A DNA stretch of 64,000 nucleotides from Prunus persica (lineage: Eukaryota > Streptophyta > Magnoliopsida > Rosales > Rosaceae): NCBI RefSeq assembly GCF_000346465.2, contig NC_034014.1, positions 8,332,756-8,396,755 of the forward strand, written 5' to 3'. The notes beneath the pieces are model-generated. The model saw only the letters and a program-made list of their open reading frames with translations. It was not told where the DNA came from and made no database searches. Numbering within the stretch: position 1 is the first letter of the stretch; every line of letters starts with the position of its first letter. A program made the translations under genes and the position numbers. Below are positions 47,663-60,035 of this stretch, in pieces.

Positions 47663-48500
47663 TTTGGGAGAGAATACTTTTTGGGGTGGTAAAGCTGGTG
47701 TGCTGCTTTTGGGCGATTGCGTTTTGTTAGGCCCCTTTTTGGTATATGACATCTTTACAGACACAGTGAATATGGTTTCCTTGTAACTATGATGGCCCTG
47801 TGATTTTGTGGATCAGGGCCTTTTGTCCTTACTTTTTTGGAGCTGCTGGATATGACTCGGTTTCAATAGATACAACCACCAATTTCTGTAATTGGATATG
47901 ACTTTTGTTCATATTTTAATAGGCGAGAAGACGTTTTTGGGATTTTGAGAATTGAGTTATATACCAGTGGCTTTTTTAAGCGCATTTGGCTAAACCCAAT
48001 CCAATCGTATGAATTGGATCTTAGTAGATTTTGTAATTTTTGAGAAGTTAAAAGCCTTTTTGTTATATTGTAAATGGGCTTTGAGTGTGTTTAAAGTTTA
48101 TTTCATATATATTTTTATTTTTATAATTTGGATTCCTATATTGGGTATAATAGTGAATCTCCTTTAAATTTAATTCCAAAATAACTCTTTTTAGGTAGAA
48201 GTACTTGTACTTTATTGAAGAATTTCAGATCAATCTCATTGAGAATTGGTCATTTGGTGCATTGACCTCTTTCTAATTTTAAAAATAATATAACAAAAAT
48301 TTCACACAAAAAAAAAGTCCCTTGAACATACGCCTAGTGTGTAAGCCCAAGACCTTGCACATTCACAAGAAAAGAAAGTCTCATCCCATGCACACACGCA
48401 TAATGACATTTTCACCCAAACCAATTACTTAGTAGTTTGGTCACGGTCCTTGTATGGGAGAAGGGCAAAATCGTCAACAGATTGAAAATCTGGCCTTTCC
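47663..48500. other. 3' flank of the AGO5-like gene
   Basis: Presumed 3' UTR followed by AT-rich spacer, no gene seen. Confidence 0.4.
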
Positions 48501-48504
48501 TTTG

Positions 48505-48512
48505 CTATAAAT
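48505..48512 (+). promoter_or_regulatory. TATA-like box before the foldback
   Basis: CTATAAAT, followed by a pyrimidine-rich stretch (CTCACCTCTTTCCTTCTTCC) like a plant transcription start and leader. No convincing ORF follows. Confidence 0.4.
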
Positions 48513-48621
48513 TCAAACGCTGCCTTTCATTCCAAATCTCACCTCTTTCCTTCTTCCTCCGGTTTTTCTCTCCCAACTAAAAACATCAAGCCGCGGTAGA
48601 CGAAGAGCCTGATGTTCTGTG

Positions 48622-48720
48622 ATTACTCCGACTCCCGCTCAATCTCATGCTCTTCCACTGTGCACTGCATGGCTTCCTTCCGGTGTTGGAGCCTAAGGTT
48701 GAGCCGGAAATCGGAGTAAT
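48622..48720 (+). ncRNA. Promoter-proximal foldback, possible small-RNA precursor
   Basis: The arm ATTACTCCGA (48622-48631) pairs perfectly with TCGGAGTAAT (48711-48720), CTCAA (48638-48642) pairs with TTGAG (48699-48703), and GCTC (48649-48652) with GAGC (48689-48692). The result is a roughly 100-nt imperfect hairpin. It lies about 110-120 bases downstream of a TATA-like box. Function unknown; a MIRNA-like precursor, an inverted-repeat remnant or chance are all possible. I do not recognise the arms as a known miRNA. Confidence 0.3.
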
Positions 48721-48801
48721 TGGAATCTCTTTCAATGGAGTTCTATACATAAAATAGTTGGTCAACTCTCTGAGTGTGAGTGTTTGGATAAAGAGTTTCA
48801 A

Positions 48802-48917
48802 ACATATATAATTTGTTCGACTTATCTATTAGGTTGATGGGATTCAATCTTGTGCACATATATAATCACGTCCTAGTGTTATAATTTCTGTTAAATTATT
48901 ATCCCACATTTTCTATA

Positions 48918-48979
<62 letters not shown>

Positions 48980-49795
48980 ATCTTATTATGGAGTTTAGAA
49001 TTATGCCTCACTTTGTGCCTTGTGCATTTTGTTTGCTTAGGGATTTGGTTGGTGCGGCTATTGTTTAGGCCTTATGCTAAGTTTGGATCAATAAATGTTA
49101 ATGGTATTACCGTGCCTTATACTCTTTCCGACTAATTCAAAAAAGAATAAAGTCCAGCTCTCTCCAATCCTTGAAAGAGCTTGGCTGAGCTCATAGACCC
49201 CCGTATCACCGAAACGTAACCGAGAGCACGCACACGGAGGAGACCAACCTATAAATACCGACTGAACTTATTAAATTGTAACAATCCAACATATATTGTC
49301 TTACAAATCCCCCGTTTAGAAGAGTGAGATTCGTAAAGACTGGTTTTGACTCAATATCAATCCAAACAAATCCAATCCAGGTGAACCACTGAACCACTTT
49401 AAGTCCCATGGAAGTTTCCATTTCCAATTTGCCAAGCCGGCTACTCTCTTAGGATTTTAAAGTCCCTCTAATTCCATGTTGAAGTTACAGCCCAATTAAT
49501 ACACGACACAAAGCAAGTTTTGTATAAACTAATATCCCATTAAACCAATTACATGTAAATGTAATTTACAACGTGTTAACAGGGCAATGTGTAATTCTAC
49601 TCGAACTCGGAAAACTCAGAAAGAGAGAACCCGCAAACCTATTGCAACTGAACAGCCAAAGGGGGTTATGAAAATTATAGCATTAAGTCTTGCCGGTTGC
49701 TATAAATATAAACCAGCAAGAGACTACATATACAATGGAAAAAAAAAAATGGAAAAAAAGAAAGAATGGTAGCCCCATATATCTTCAAGTGTATG
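48802..49795. other. Intergenic DNA with a long TC microsatellite
   Basis: Contains (TC)n at 48920-48976 (about 28 units). No gene seen. The right end is the presumed 3' UTR of the minus-strand protease. Confidence 0.5.
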
Positions 49796-52700
49796 CTATA
49801 AAAACAGGAAGTTTCCTTGCAGAGAAATGATGAGCACAAGAAAAGCCACTATGCTTGCCGGTATCAGATCGTAGGGATCGAGATGCAATGAACTGCTGTC
49901 ACTTATCTGTCCTGCATTGACATATTCACTTTTTCCAGTTCTACTTGTTGCAGAGACGTTAACGGACATTGAACCTAAAACGATAATGCACCGTATCAAA
50001 GTTTAGTGTTAGCATAATCTAAAAGCTTGGACAGTGGATAGCAGACAACCAATGATTGCATAAAATTGCTTTCCAGCAGGATTACTGAAACTTACAGTCA
50101 TAGTTAGCCCATCCAATTCGTTGACCACCCAAATCATAAACAATGATTTTGTCTTTTAGCACAAGGTCTGGCAAAAGGAAGATCGAAATAATGTTAATGT
50201 TTATGCATAAATAAGGGCAAGGATTTTAGGGTGGAGAAAGCGGGAGAAAAAGAGAGAGAGTTGTACCAAATATGATGATAGCATAGGTGAAAAGAATGTA
50301 TTAAAAATTCTCATGCACAATGATTTCTACTCTAATGTATGTCCACTGACAAAGCTCATAAGATAATGGAATATCAACCTTGAAAGGAACTGTCTAGAGC
50401 CTACAAAACTAATTAGTCAATACAAAGTTTCCAATTTGGCGTCTATACCTCCTAAAATCGTTATTCCTGAACCTTGAAGTTTCTGAAGGCCAATGCACCA
50501 CCTTGCAGCACCACTCTGTAATAATAAAATTAGCCATCTCAGCTAAAGATTCAGACAGCAAGACTACAGTTGTACAAGGTGGTAAAGAAAGAATAAGCAT
50601 GTATAATTAGAAAACCATTTCCCCTTTCCAATAAATACCAGTGCTAAACGCTCCGAGTGGGAGCAACCATTAATGCAGCAAGTAGTAAAGAAAAATTCGC
50701 AGGATGAATACTAAGGAATAGTCAAGGCAGACATATATGCAATTGTAGAATCAATCATAAGGCCTCTTCACTAGAAGAAGCAGATGCATTCACTCCAACT
50801 CAACAGCATTTTGTGTGAAAACAAAATGTCCAAGCAAGTGCTTAGAAACTGAAAATAACTAAACAGAAAACTTACAATAGATCCCTGCTGTATAAGGTAG
50901 TCCTGAGGTCTCAGAATCATGGCTGTGCCACCAGCAAAGTTTAAACTAACTTGAGGAAATATATCACTGACACTGAACAACAAATAAGCATACATTTTAG
51001 AGTAAAATCACTGCAAAAGAGAAAGCACTGAAGGAAGAAAGAATGGAGAAAACAAATCCAGAAAGTTAACCTGGAGGTAATTAAATAACACTGGTTTCCG
51101 TTTGAAACAACAGGGTGCACGGATTGTGAAACAGAAGCAGTAACCTGCACAATAAGAAAAAAATATATAATTCAAGATACTTCTAACTTATGCTTACCCA
51201 AATTTTCTGAAATTTAAAACTCAGTCTCATCACCAGAAAGGTTGACTAGATAAACATGTCAAAGAGCATTAAGATTTCATTTATTTCACTTGAAGCATCA
51301 GAATTATGGTCTAAACAGACTAATTATGACTAGGAAATCACACAAGTCATAACTAAGACTTACAGCACTGATAAAAGGATCATAAGCTTCAGATGCAAGG
51401 TATGCCAAAGTTGTACCAGAATCAACTATGGTTCCTCGATTACTTGATGTTGCAAACACTGATGGATCAATTTGTAATATTTGCCCATTGACAGAAATGC
51501 TCTGCAGATTCAAATTATAATGAGGCCTGAAATATTTAATGTCCAAATGATAGTCAAAAACAAAGCAGTGAGGTTTATATGATCTAAATCTCATGGATTC
51601 TAGTAGAAAACAAAACCAAAATAAAAATTTCCTAACATTGAACCTATTTGAATTGAACTACAAGTTAATAAGTTTGCAGAGAAGTATTATGTCCAATGAC
51701 TAGTTAACTTATCAAGGATTCCAAATGGTCAAGTGACCTTCCATTTTAATGTCACACTCAAGGCTCTTTCTTTTCATACCAAAATAATCTTCTGAAGGTA
51801 GTTTCTTTGTGTTTCCATAATTGTTAGGTTTCAGTTGAACTACAATTTACTATAACAGGGGGATTTACATTTGATTCCTTGACGATAGTGAAAATAACAG
51901 AAGGCCAGAAAATAGTATTGGGTTCAGGGTAACATTGTAAGATGTGCAGTGTAATCATAATATAAAGGAACGTACTGTGATGGGACGAGCGGGCTATAGA
52001 CTATATTTGGTTCCACAATCTCGCCAATAACCAATATACCCCCACCACCATCATCTCCCCTCAAGCAGTGGGAGAAGACGTTTGGTGCTACTCCTTGTGA
52101 AGCCAATTGAGAGATGACAGACATACCCTGTTGGCCAAACCCAAAGATCCCATCAACTGCTCTATCTGACTTTGTCAAATCACCAGTCTGCAAGGTGCTA
52201 CACCTGTTTTTACCATCCTAGAGAATGACTTTCAAGATTCAAGCAAAATGTACAAAGAGTATAAATCAATTATTTAACTTGGAAAGATTAGTTATAACTC
52301 ACCCAAAGACAATGGAAGCTGAAGCATTTTGTGTTACAGAACCCTCAAGAATCGTCTCAAGGTGCAACAAGTCTGATACATAATAGCCTGATGTCCCACT
52401 GCCATCTCCATACTGGAATGTGTATGAACACTGGTTACTCTGAGTGGAACAACCCGAATCTGATGATTGAATGCCAAGACTGCATCTTCGATCCGAACAA
52501 GAAATGAATTGTGATGTTGATGAGCTTTGAGGATCAAACAAATTGAGCTCAATCTGTAAGAATTACAAGCAACCCTTTTGAAAATTGTAGCAACACATGG
52601 CTCCTAAGCTTTCACAAACTCAGAGAGACTGAAACTATAAATGGAATTTTGAGAGAAAGCAAATGTGATTTTACCTGGAGTCCACTTGTTTCAGGGCAAC

Positions 52701-53458
52701 CGTTGCAGGAACCACAACTGACCCACAGAACATCACTTCCGGTATCAATCTGCACATAATAATCTCTCGGAGGAGATCCCAATTGCAGTTTTGTATAATA
52801 GAGCCTGTAAAAGAGGAACAAATCACAGGAAAGGCAACAGAATTAGTAAGAATCCTCCAAACGTTAAAATGATAGATACCCACTACTGCTGCAACAGTAA
52901 ACTTGAAACTGAACAGAAGCCAAAGCAAATCCAAAGCTAGGAACTTGCAGAAAATGAGCATAAAATTTGTAGAAATTTTAAAGAAACAAATGAAGAAAGA
53001 AGAGATACTTAACAATCAATCACAGAAGGGAACTAATTACAAGCAAAGAACCCAATATAAAAACGGAAACCAGTATCCACAAAACCAAATCAAAACCCAT
53101 ATATCCTTCACAACCAAACAAGACAATTAAATGAAAAGAAGCCAGAAACACACAAATAAAAGAAAACTCATCTCACAAAACCATAAAAAATAAATAAATA
53201 AAAAGCACAGAAGGTGTCAAATTACCCAACGCGGAACGGATCGAAGGTTCCCCGAACAGGTAAATTAACGATACCATTAGAGGACTGAAGCATCCTTCCA
53301 TGCCTGGCTCTGTCCCGAGCTCTGAGTTGACTCAACTCCACTCGGAGGCTATTAGGAAAAGCTCTCTCGAGGCTGAGGGCAGCCGGGAAACTACACAGCA
53401 CCACAGCCGCCGACATCAGAATTGCGCCGGCGATTAGAATTCCGAAGGGAAAGCCCAT
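49796..53458 (-). CDS. A1 (pepsin-like) aspartic protease, secreted and probably membrane-anchored
   Basis: Ten coding exons on the minus strand: 53458-53226, 52804-52675, 52553-52303, 52203-51976, 51526-51364, 51144-51071, 50972-50876, 50515-50449, 50167-50096, 49974-49796. They encode 497 aa with consistent frames and GT-AG sites. Residues 1-30 form a signal peptide. The first catalytic motif is [11 protein letters not shown] (Asp98) and the second is DSGTTLAYL (Asp316); the flap segment [11 protein letters not shown] is present. Many cysteines suit plant A1B-type proteases. The C-terminus ends in a long hydrophobic stretch ([14 protein letters not shown]), which suggests a GPI-anchor signal or membrane tether. 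The substrate is unknown. It lies tail-to-tail with the AGO5-like gene. Confidence 0.9.
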
Positions 53459-53740
53459 TTTCGCGGGTCTGGGTCAGAATCAGACCAAAAAACCAATGAC
53501 AACAATTATAGAAATAACAACAAAAGATTTAAAAGCTCAGAGCTTCCAAGAGCAGGCAAGGCTTGTGTTGTTTTCTTAAACACTAATGTAGATAGAGGCA
53601 AGTATCTCTGTTGTGGGTTTTGAAGAATAAGGAAAGACAAGAGTCTTCTTCTTCTTCAGAGGAAGAGAGAGAGATGGGAATTGAGGAAAGCCTGCAACAA
53701 TAAGTTTCAAAATTGCGGCAATGGATTACGTTACCTTCCT
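53459..53740 (-). promoter_or_regulatory. 5' UTR and promoter region of the aspartic protease
   Basis: Contains a CT-rich leader on the minus strand (complement of GAAGAAGAAG and GAGAGAGAGA at about 53645-53675) and AT-rich DNA beyond it. I could not fix a TATA box. Confidence 0.4.
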
Positions 53741-55970
53741 TTATATTATAAATTTAATTTGTTTATCTTTTTACTTTTGCTTGATTAATTTTATTATTTA
53801 ACTTTCATCGTTCTTTATTCTTTTACTTTTGAAAGTACAAATTTTTTAGTATGCGCTGTGACAAGTGGGATCTTCGATGCGGTTTCCTGTTTGGTGAGCT
53901 ACAAAATCATGCGCGTAAGCCGTATGCACTTTGTCTTTCTTGCTTAATTCAGCCTGAGTTTTATGGATGCTGATTGTTATGGAAGAAGATGATCAAGTTA
54001 GTGACATCAGTAAGGGATGCCACCTAAACTATATATGTTTTGTTTTCATTTGTCACCTTGATGAATATTTTGTTGTAATGGCAGAAAAAACTGCATGCAA
54101 TGTGGTCTCGATCTCTCTTTATATCACAAAGGGGAATTTCTCTTTTATCTATTTAGGTTGTTCCGTTTATTTTTCATACGTGACTCATTTGAGTTATGTT
54201 TTAACATCTAAAATATCGATACACAATTTGTTTGAAGAATCACAAGCGAAACACATGCAATTTTTCAGGTGAAAAAATCGATGAGTTTAATCATAGATGA
54301 AACATTGCAACAAGATTTTAGATGGTGGGAAAATAATAAGTTCGGACTTTTTCATTTTGTCACTCTACCACTATGTTTTGAATTAATTTAATTCCAATAA
54401 GTAAAGTCTGTATAACTATGTTTTGAATCAAGGCATTATTGAGTACGAAGAGTACAAGGAGTACAAACCATGAAAATGAAAAATTAATTAATTACTTAAT
54501 AAATTGACTTTTTTTGCTGACCGTACGATTTCATTTTCTTCAACCTTTCTTGGGACATCCCTCCTCTGTGGTTGAAGAAGAGGAGGGGCCCCGAATGGCC
54601 TCTATTGCCTCCAAAAGAGCCGAAATCTTCCAATTCGACTATCTTTTTAAATGCCCATATAGCCCCTATCTTTGATTTCAGCTTTAGCAGAAACCAATGC
54701 ACAATTATTTCTTCTTTTTAGCCAAAAGAAATGCACAATTATTTCACATTTCCCTTTACATGGTCGGTTTTCAAAGCTAAAGTAGTCCACGTTTAGCAGT
54801 CTCTCTTTTATTATATACTTGTCCAAAGCAAAGCAGGTTAACCTTTTTCTAAATGACTAATTTACCCCCATATACTTTTTGGTAAGGGTTATTGCTTTCT
54901 TCATTTTTCTTAATTTGAAAGCCATCCAATTCTGTTTTTCCAATACTTTTTTTTAATTATTGGTAAGGATTAGTTGATTATTAGATGATTATTAGATTCA
55001 ATTAAATTTGAATTATATACTTTACAATCCAAATAAATCTTATCACTAAAATGAGTTGGGCTTTCATTAAACCCCTTCATAGTTGGTATAAACTCAAGAT
55101 GGTTGCATATGTATCAAAAGTGTGATTATAAGATTATACGACAAACATGTACTTAGTCAAGTTAATTATAGAGCTGATGTTCTCTCTACCTAACACCTGA
55201 GTTCGAATCTCCCTCATTGTAGTTTAGATTAAATTAAGGAAGAATATCGCTTGTATAAAAAAATATAATCAAAATAAGAATTCCTGATAAATTTACAATT
55301 AAATAAGAAATATAATTGTGAAAAAAATAAATTAAAAAAAACATTGTTTTTCAATTGAATCGATTGAATGAGGTCAGATGAAGAAAGTAATTTGGAGTTG
55401 AAACACTCTTACTACTTTTATGCTTTATCAGCAGTGAGACACTTGGACATTTTACTTTGGTCGGCGACTTGGCAACGTCGCAGCCGCATTAGGAACAGAA
55501 ACTGCAAATTGCCACGTACCGCAACATGACTTCAAACCAATCTCCGAGTCAAAGACTTCACCTAAAAGAAAAAGAAAATAAAAATGATCATGGGATAAGA
55601 TTTTTTTTTTTTTTCTTTTGTTGAATGTGAATATTAATGTTTACATCTTCCCTTGACCAATTAAAGAGCTACTCATAAGTGCACGCCTCTAAATCTAGAA
55701 ACAAAAGAAGCTACCAAGTGATAATGATAAGTTGTAAAGTTGGAGTTTATACAACTTTGTTAATGTCGACTGATTAAAATTTATTAGATTAATCAAATAG
55801 TTAATATATTTTTTTAAACGTACATAAATACATTTATAATTTTTTGTTTGGAGTAAATAGCGATAGTATTTTATTGATAGGAGAATATGCAATAAGTTAC
55901 AAAAATCGAGTTCGCTATGTTGTTGAGGATTAGGTGAGTGTCTCTACACATATGGACTTGGTTGTCAATC
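53741..55970. other. Intergenic, no gene seen
   Basis: AT-rich throughout, with only short open frames and no recognisable domain. Confidence 0.4.
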
Positions 55971-56015
55971 TAACTGGGTAGTCTTGAGATTCAAAAACAT
56001 TTACTGATTCAATGT

Positions 56016-56069
56016 CAACATATCTTTAGAGATGCTAACTTTGTTGCGGATGCTTTAGCAAAATTATAG
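56016..56069 (+). pseudogene. RNase H-like fragment, C-terminal piece
   Basis: A short frame reads QHIFRDANFVADALAKL then stop, the C-terminal signature of the RNase H domain found in plant L1-type elements and their derivatives. Nothing else of the element is intact nearby. Confidence 0.5.
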
Positions 56070-57428
56070 TTCTAATTGACATATTTGGCACCCTGCCTTC
56101 ATGTGTAGTCTCCTTTTAATTTTGATAGATAGGGTGTTAGTTTCCCGAGATATTTTTTTTATTTAAGGATTTCACTAATAAACCCATTTTAGTATGACCA
56201 AATTTACAAAAGCCCTTATAGACCTTATTTGGAGTAAAAAATCTAAAACTAGCCACTAGCCACTTGTTATTTTTTAATTGATTCTTCTAAAATTTTAAGG
56301 TTATTTACTCAAATGGTCATCAAACTTATATTCGAGTTACATTTTGCTCTCTCAACTAAATTATTCGTTCAAATAGTCTACCAACGCTTTATTAATTGAC
56401 GAATTGGTCCTACCATTATATTTTCTGTTAAATTTAGTCATGTAAGCAGCATATGCTATATTTGTAGGGATAAATAAGATTTGATAGTTATAAAAAAAGG
56501 TAACCAAAAAAAAAAAGTAAATGTCTTTGTCATTTACTTTTATTTATTTTTATATTACTCAATTTACTTAAGTTTACAATGTAAATAAGGAAGTACCCCT
56601 ATTTAGATTCAAATAAAAATACTAGAAAATCAAATTCCCACCAAATCAAAATATGAAAAATCGGTTTTAGTGCAAAATACGATTTAGGCTAAAAATGATG
56701 GCTCATTAAGTCAATATATACTTCATACTAAAATCCCATAAAATCAAGTTTTCTTATTTGATGTGTGAGGAATAAAAGCCGCCAAAAATTCTTTTGAGGA
56801 AATGATTATTTCGAAAACCCATTTTTCATACTTAGTCAATATTTTTACATAAAACAATTTTTCATGTATGATATGAATGCATGAAAGAACCTAAGGTCAA
56901 TCTAGGTAAAGAGCTTTAGATGTTCAATCTACTATAGAGTTAAACCCTATTTGGTTTATGTTAAAACTTATTGAAAATTAGTCTATGGAGCTATGAACTA
57001 ACTTGGTTTATATGATTTATTGTTTACTTTTATTTCTAAAAAGACTATAGAAATTGTAAGTACCAAAAAAAATAATAATTAAATTTTAAGCTAATAACTT
57101 TAGCTAGCCCATCCGTTGAAAAATTTCTAATTCCGCCCCTGCTCACAACCTCTTTCTCTCTTTGTCCCTCTCTTCCTTTATCTCCCCTCCCCCTTCAGTT
57201 TCTTAAATAGAGAATTTCCGGTAACCATCTCCATCAAAACCGTCGCAACAGTTTGCTCAGATCCCTTGGAGATTGATGTTTGTTTTCATCTGCTGGTACA
57301 TTTGGAAGTGGGGGAATGATTTTATCTTTAATGATGAAGCAACCTTGCGTTTTAACTCTCATGAATTGATCATGTATGCGTTGGGTAAAGGCTACTACTA
57401 ATATTCATACTGGAATTGCTGGATTGGG
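56070..57428. other. Intergenic DNA including a dispersed repeat
   Basis: No gene. 56290-56450 matches 39530-39680 (TTATTTACTCAAAT, ACTAAATTATTCGTTCAAA and neighbouring phrases), same orientation. Confidence 0.45.
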
Positions 57429-57539
57429 GTTCTTAAGCTAAACGTGGATGGGTCTCATAGAGGCAGCACAGGAACCATTGGTGCTGGATGGGTTATCAGA
57501 GATTATTTGGGACATTGGATTGCTGGATTTTCTGTCATA
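57429..57539 (+). pseudogene. RNase H-like fragment, N-terminal piece
   Basis: The frame reads VLKLNVDGSHRG followed by GAGWVIRDYLGHWIAGFSV, the start of the plant L1-type RNase H domain, with the first catalytic Asp. It lacks the rest of the domain. A C-terminal piece of the same kind lies 1.4 kb upstream, so the two are not one collinear copy. Confidence 0.6.
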
Positions 57540-58650
57540 TTATTCTTAACAAAACCCACACTCCTCCACATGGACTGATTCTTCGAATGCAAGCACTTGT
57601 GATTTAGCTAAACCAAAGATAATGTTTATTTTATCTTTCTTTATTTGGTCAAAGTTTATTTAATCTTCGATTAATTCCATTTTATATTGTTCTTTGGAGA
57701 GGAGACAACTAACAAATGTACTGTCACGTTGTCACAGCCCAAAAACAGAAAATAAAGACCAATATACCAACCAAGAAATAAAGAAGGAAGCTTCCTCACA
57801 TTCCTTCTGGAAATGGCACAGAAATCAGGAAGCTTCCTCACATTGATCACATATAACCATTATTTAGTGAAACATATTTTAAGCACAAATTGGAAAGCAA
57901 AGAAAATGGGGAAAGAAGGAAGAAGATATTCATATGAAACGCCCGCGAAATCTCGTACCTAAACTCCAAACCAAATTAAATTGCATCCAGCAAATTTCCA
58001 GTTACAACATTATGTGTAAGCTTTTTCTTTTTGTTTCCAAAAGTTTGGTCCAAGATACCTCACAGCCAAAGTGTAATTAGTCGCTAATCAAACAAAAGTA
58101 TAATTTGAAAATTTGTAATGAGTAAGACTATATATATATATATATAGAAATTCTTCTATTCAAATTTTGTTATCGTGCGGACGCCGTGTATTTTTTACTA
58201 ACCCTCCCTACTTTCCGAGCTATGAGATTAACTTCAGAAAAATAAATGATACTTAAATATTACTGAACTGAAAATAACATTTGTTTTCTTTTTATCAGGA
58301 GCAGGAAAACAGCTGCTTTTGGCTCTCATTGACGGCTTCAAGAAGCTCTCACTTTGAAGTTGAAAAGGGTCATTTTTTTCTGTGATGATTCCCAGCCTCC
58401 AAGTTATTGTTTTAAGCATTTGTTAGTTCAGTTTATTTGTGTGACAAAGCAAAACTGTTAGATACACAAGTTAGAATTTCATATATCACTTTGAGTATTC
58501 TAGTATTTACTTCATTTTTTCCCTCCAAAGGATTCTTTACAGATTACAGGTTGCAAACGCAATTCCTGGAAGCAACGAGTCAATCAAGTAACTCTTGTGT
58601 TTAATGGGGGCTACAGCTTCTCAGAGCACCTACCTACCCTGCAGGAACTA
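57540..58650. other. Intergenic, no gene seen
   Basis: AT-rich. Two near copies of AGGAAGCTTCCTCACATT lie at about 57785-57802 and 57827-57844 as a short direct repeat. A TA microsatellite lies near 58131-58145. Confidence 0.4.
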
Positions 58651-58658
58651 GCAAAACC

Positions 58659-60035
58659 ATGAGTGTGAAGGAGACTTGTTTGATTTGCTTCGAAGACACT
58701 CCTATTGCTCGAATGTTTTCAATTGGTACTTCCCATCAGAAATATTGCTTGTCTTGTATGAAACTTCATGTGGAAGTAAATTTGCAAAGCGGGATCGTGG
58801 CACAATGCCCTCATAAGGACTGTAAATGTGAAGTGAATATTAAAACCTGTAAAAAAAATTTGTCACCTAAACTTGCCGACGTTATGATCAACCGAATCAA
58901 GGAATCTTCTATTCCTGCTACGGAGAAAGTGTACTGTGCATTTCTGAGGTGTTCTGCATTGATGTCCAAAAAGGAGGTCTTGCAACATACGAAGAGTTCT
59001 TTTGCTATTGTGGGAGGCAGGAAGTGCATGAAATGCCATCAGTTATTTTGTATCAATTGCAAGGTTCCTTGGCACTATGATATGAACTGATTACCAAAGA
59101 TCAGAAACCTATTCCCTCGCAGAAGGGCAATTGCTAAAGTCGCTTGCGATGAAGAAACTATGGCGCCAGTGTTCCAAGTGCAAACATATGGTTGAACTTG
59201 ATAGTGGCTGCTACCACATCACTTGCGGAGGAATGAATCTTTTGGTTTCTTCTGAACTGCTTTAGTCCCTTTTTATTATTATTATTTATAAACTTAGCAA
59301 AGTTTTATAGGGAAGAATGAATAAGAAAATGGCAATTAAAATAGACACTTACGAAAAGAAGATGATTAGGTGAAGTACCTATGATTTCTTGTGTGAGAAT
59401 AGTGATCTTGTGTTACCATTCAACCATCAGAAGAGGAAAAAGGTTCTTCCACCAGTCACTCATCTCAACCCTTTCAATAGTCTCCAATAAAACCAATAAC
59501 ATACCCAAAATTCGCAATTTGTTAAGTTTTCTATCGATTGGTTTATGTCAACCCTAGGCAAGAGAACACTGACATTGTAACACTGTTAAATTGCCTATTT
59601 AAATTCAAAAGTATTTGTAGGAATCCCTCAAGTTGTGAGAAACCCCCATCTCTTGTAATTTAAACTATCGTTTGTTTTAAAAAATGAATACCCCAAGTAG
59701 GAAACACATTAAAAGCAAGGTAGGTTTAACCGAATCACCTTAGAAGCAAGGTACATAAGATTCCACTGTTACATAACATTGCTTGCTTCTTTGGTTTCAC
59801 TCTTTTTTTTTCTCTTACCAGTAAATTTAAGAAAAGGTTTCACCCTTGTTCTTTTTTTCTTTTCTTTTTCTGGACGCTGGTACATTTTCATACTGTGTAT
59901 TACTCCTTGTTGTTTGTCTCATGTCTGCATTGTCTTTGTAGATGTGGACATCAGTTTTGCCATACTTGCGGAGCTGAATGGAAGAACAAGAAAGCAACAT
60001 GTGACTGCCCACTTTGGGATGAGCATTACATAATA
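58659..60035 (+). pseudogene. RBR (RING-IBR-RING) E3 ubiquitin ligase pseudogene
   Basis: The first exon-like part (58659-59226) encodes a RING1-like CLICFED..YCLSCMKLHVE..CPHKDC region and an IBR-like C-x2-C-x4-C-x2-C (CMKCHQLFCINCKVPWH). A stop follows at 59088-59090. The expected continuation (KSLAMKKLWRQCSKCKHMVELDSGCYHITC) resumes in another frame, so there is a frameshift. The donor after CYHITC reads GGAGG instead of GT. The second exon-like part begins at 59941 and gives CGHQFCHTCGAEWKNKKATCDCPLWDE, the RING2-like end. In RING1 the usual Gly-Cys before His is GTSH, so a zinc ligand is lost. Intact relatives would transfer ubiquitin; this one almost certainly cannot. Confidence 0.8.

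Noticed and set aside
48697..48720. miR171 precursor
   Set aside because: Only the first eight bases (TTGAGCCG) agree; the remainder of the arm does not match miR171.
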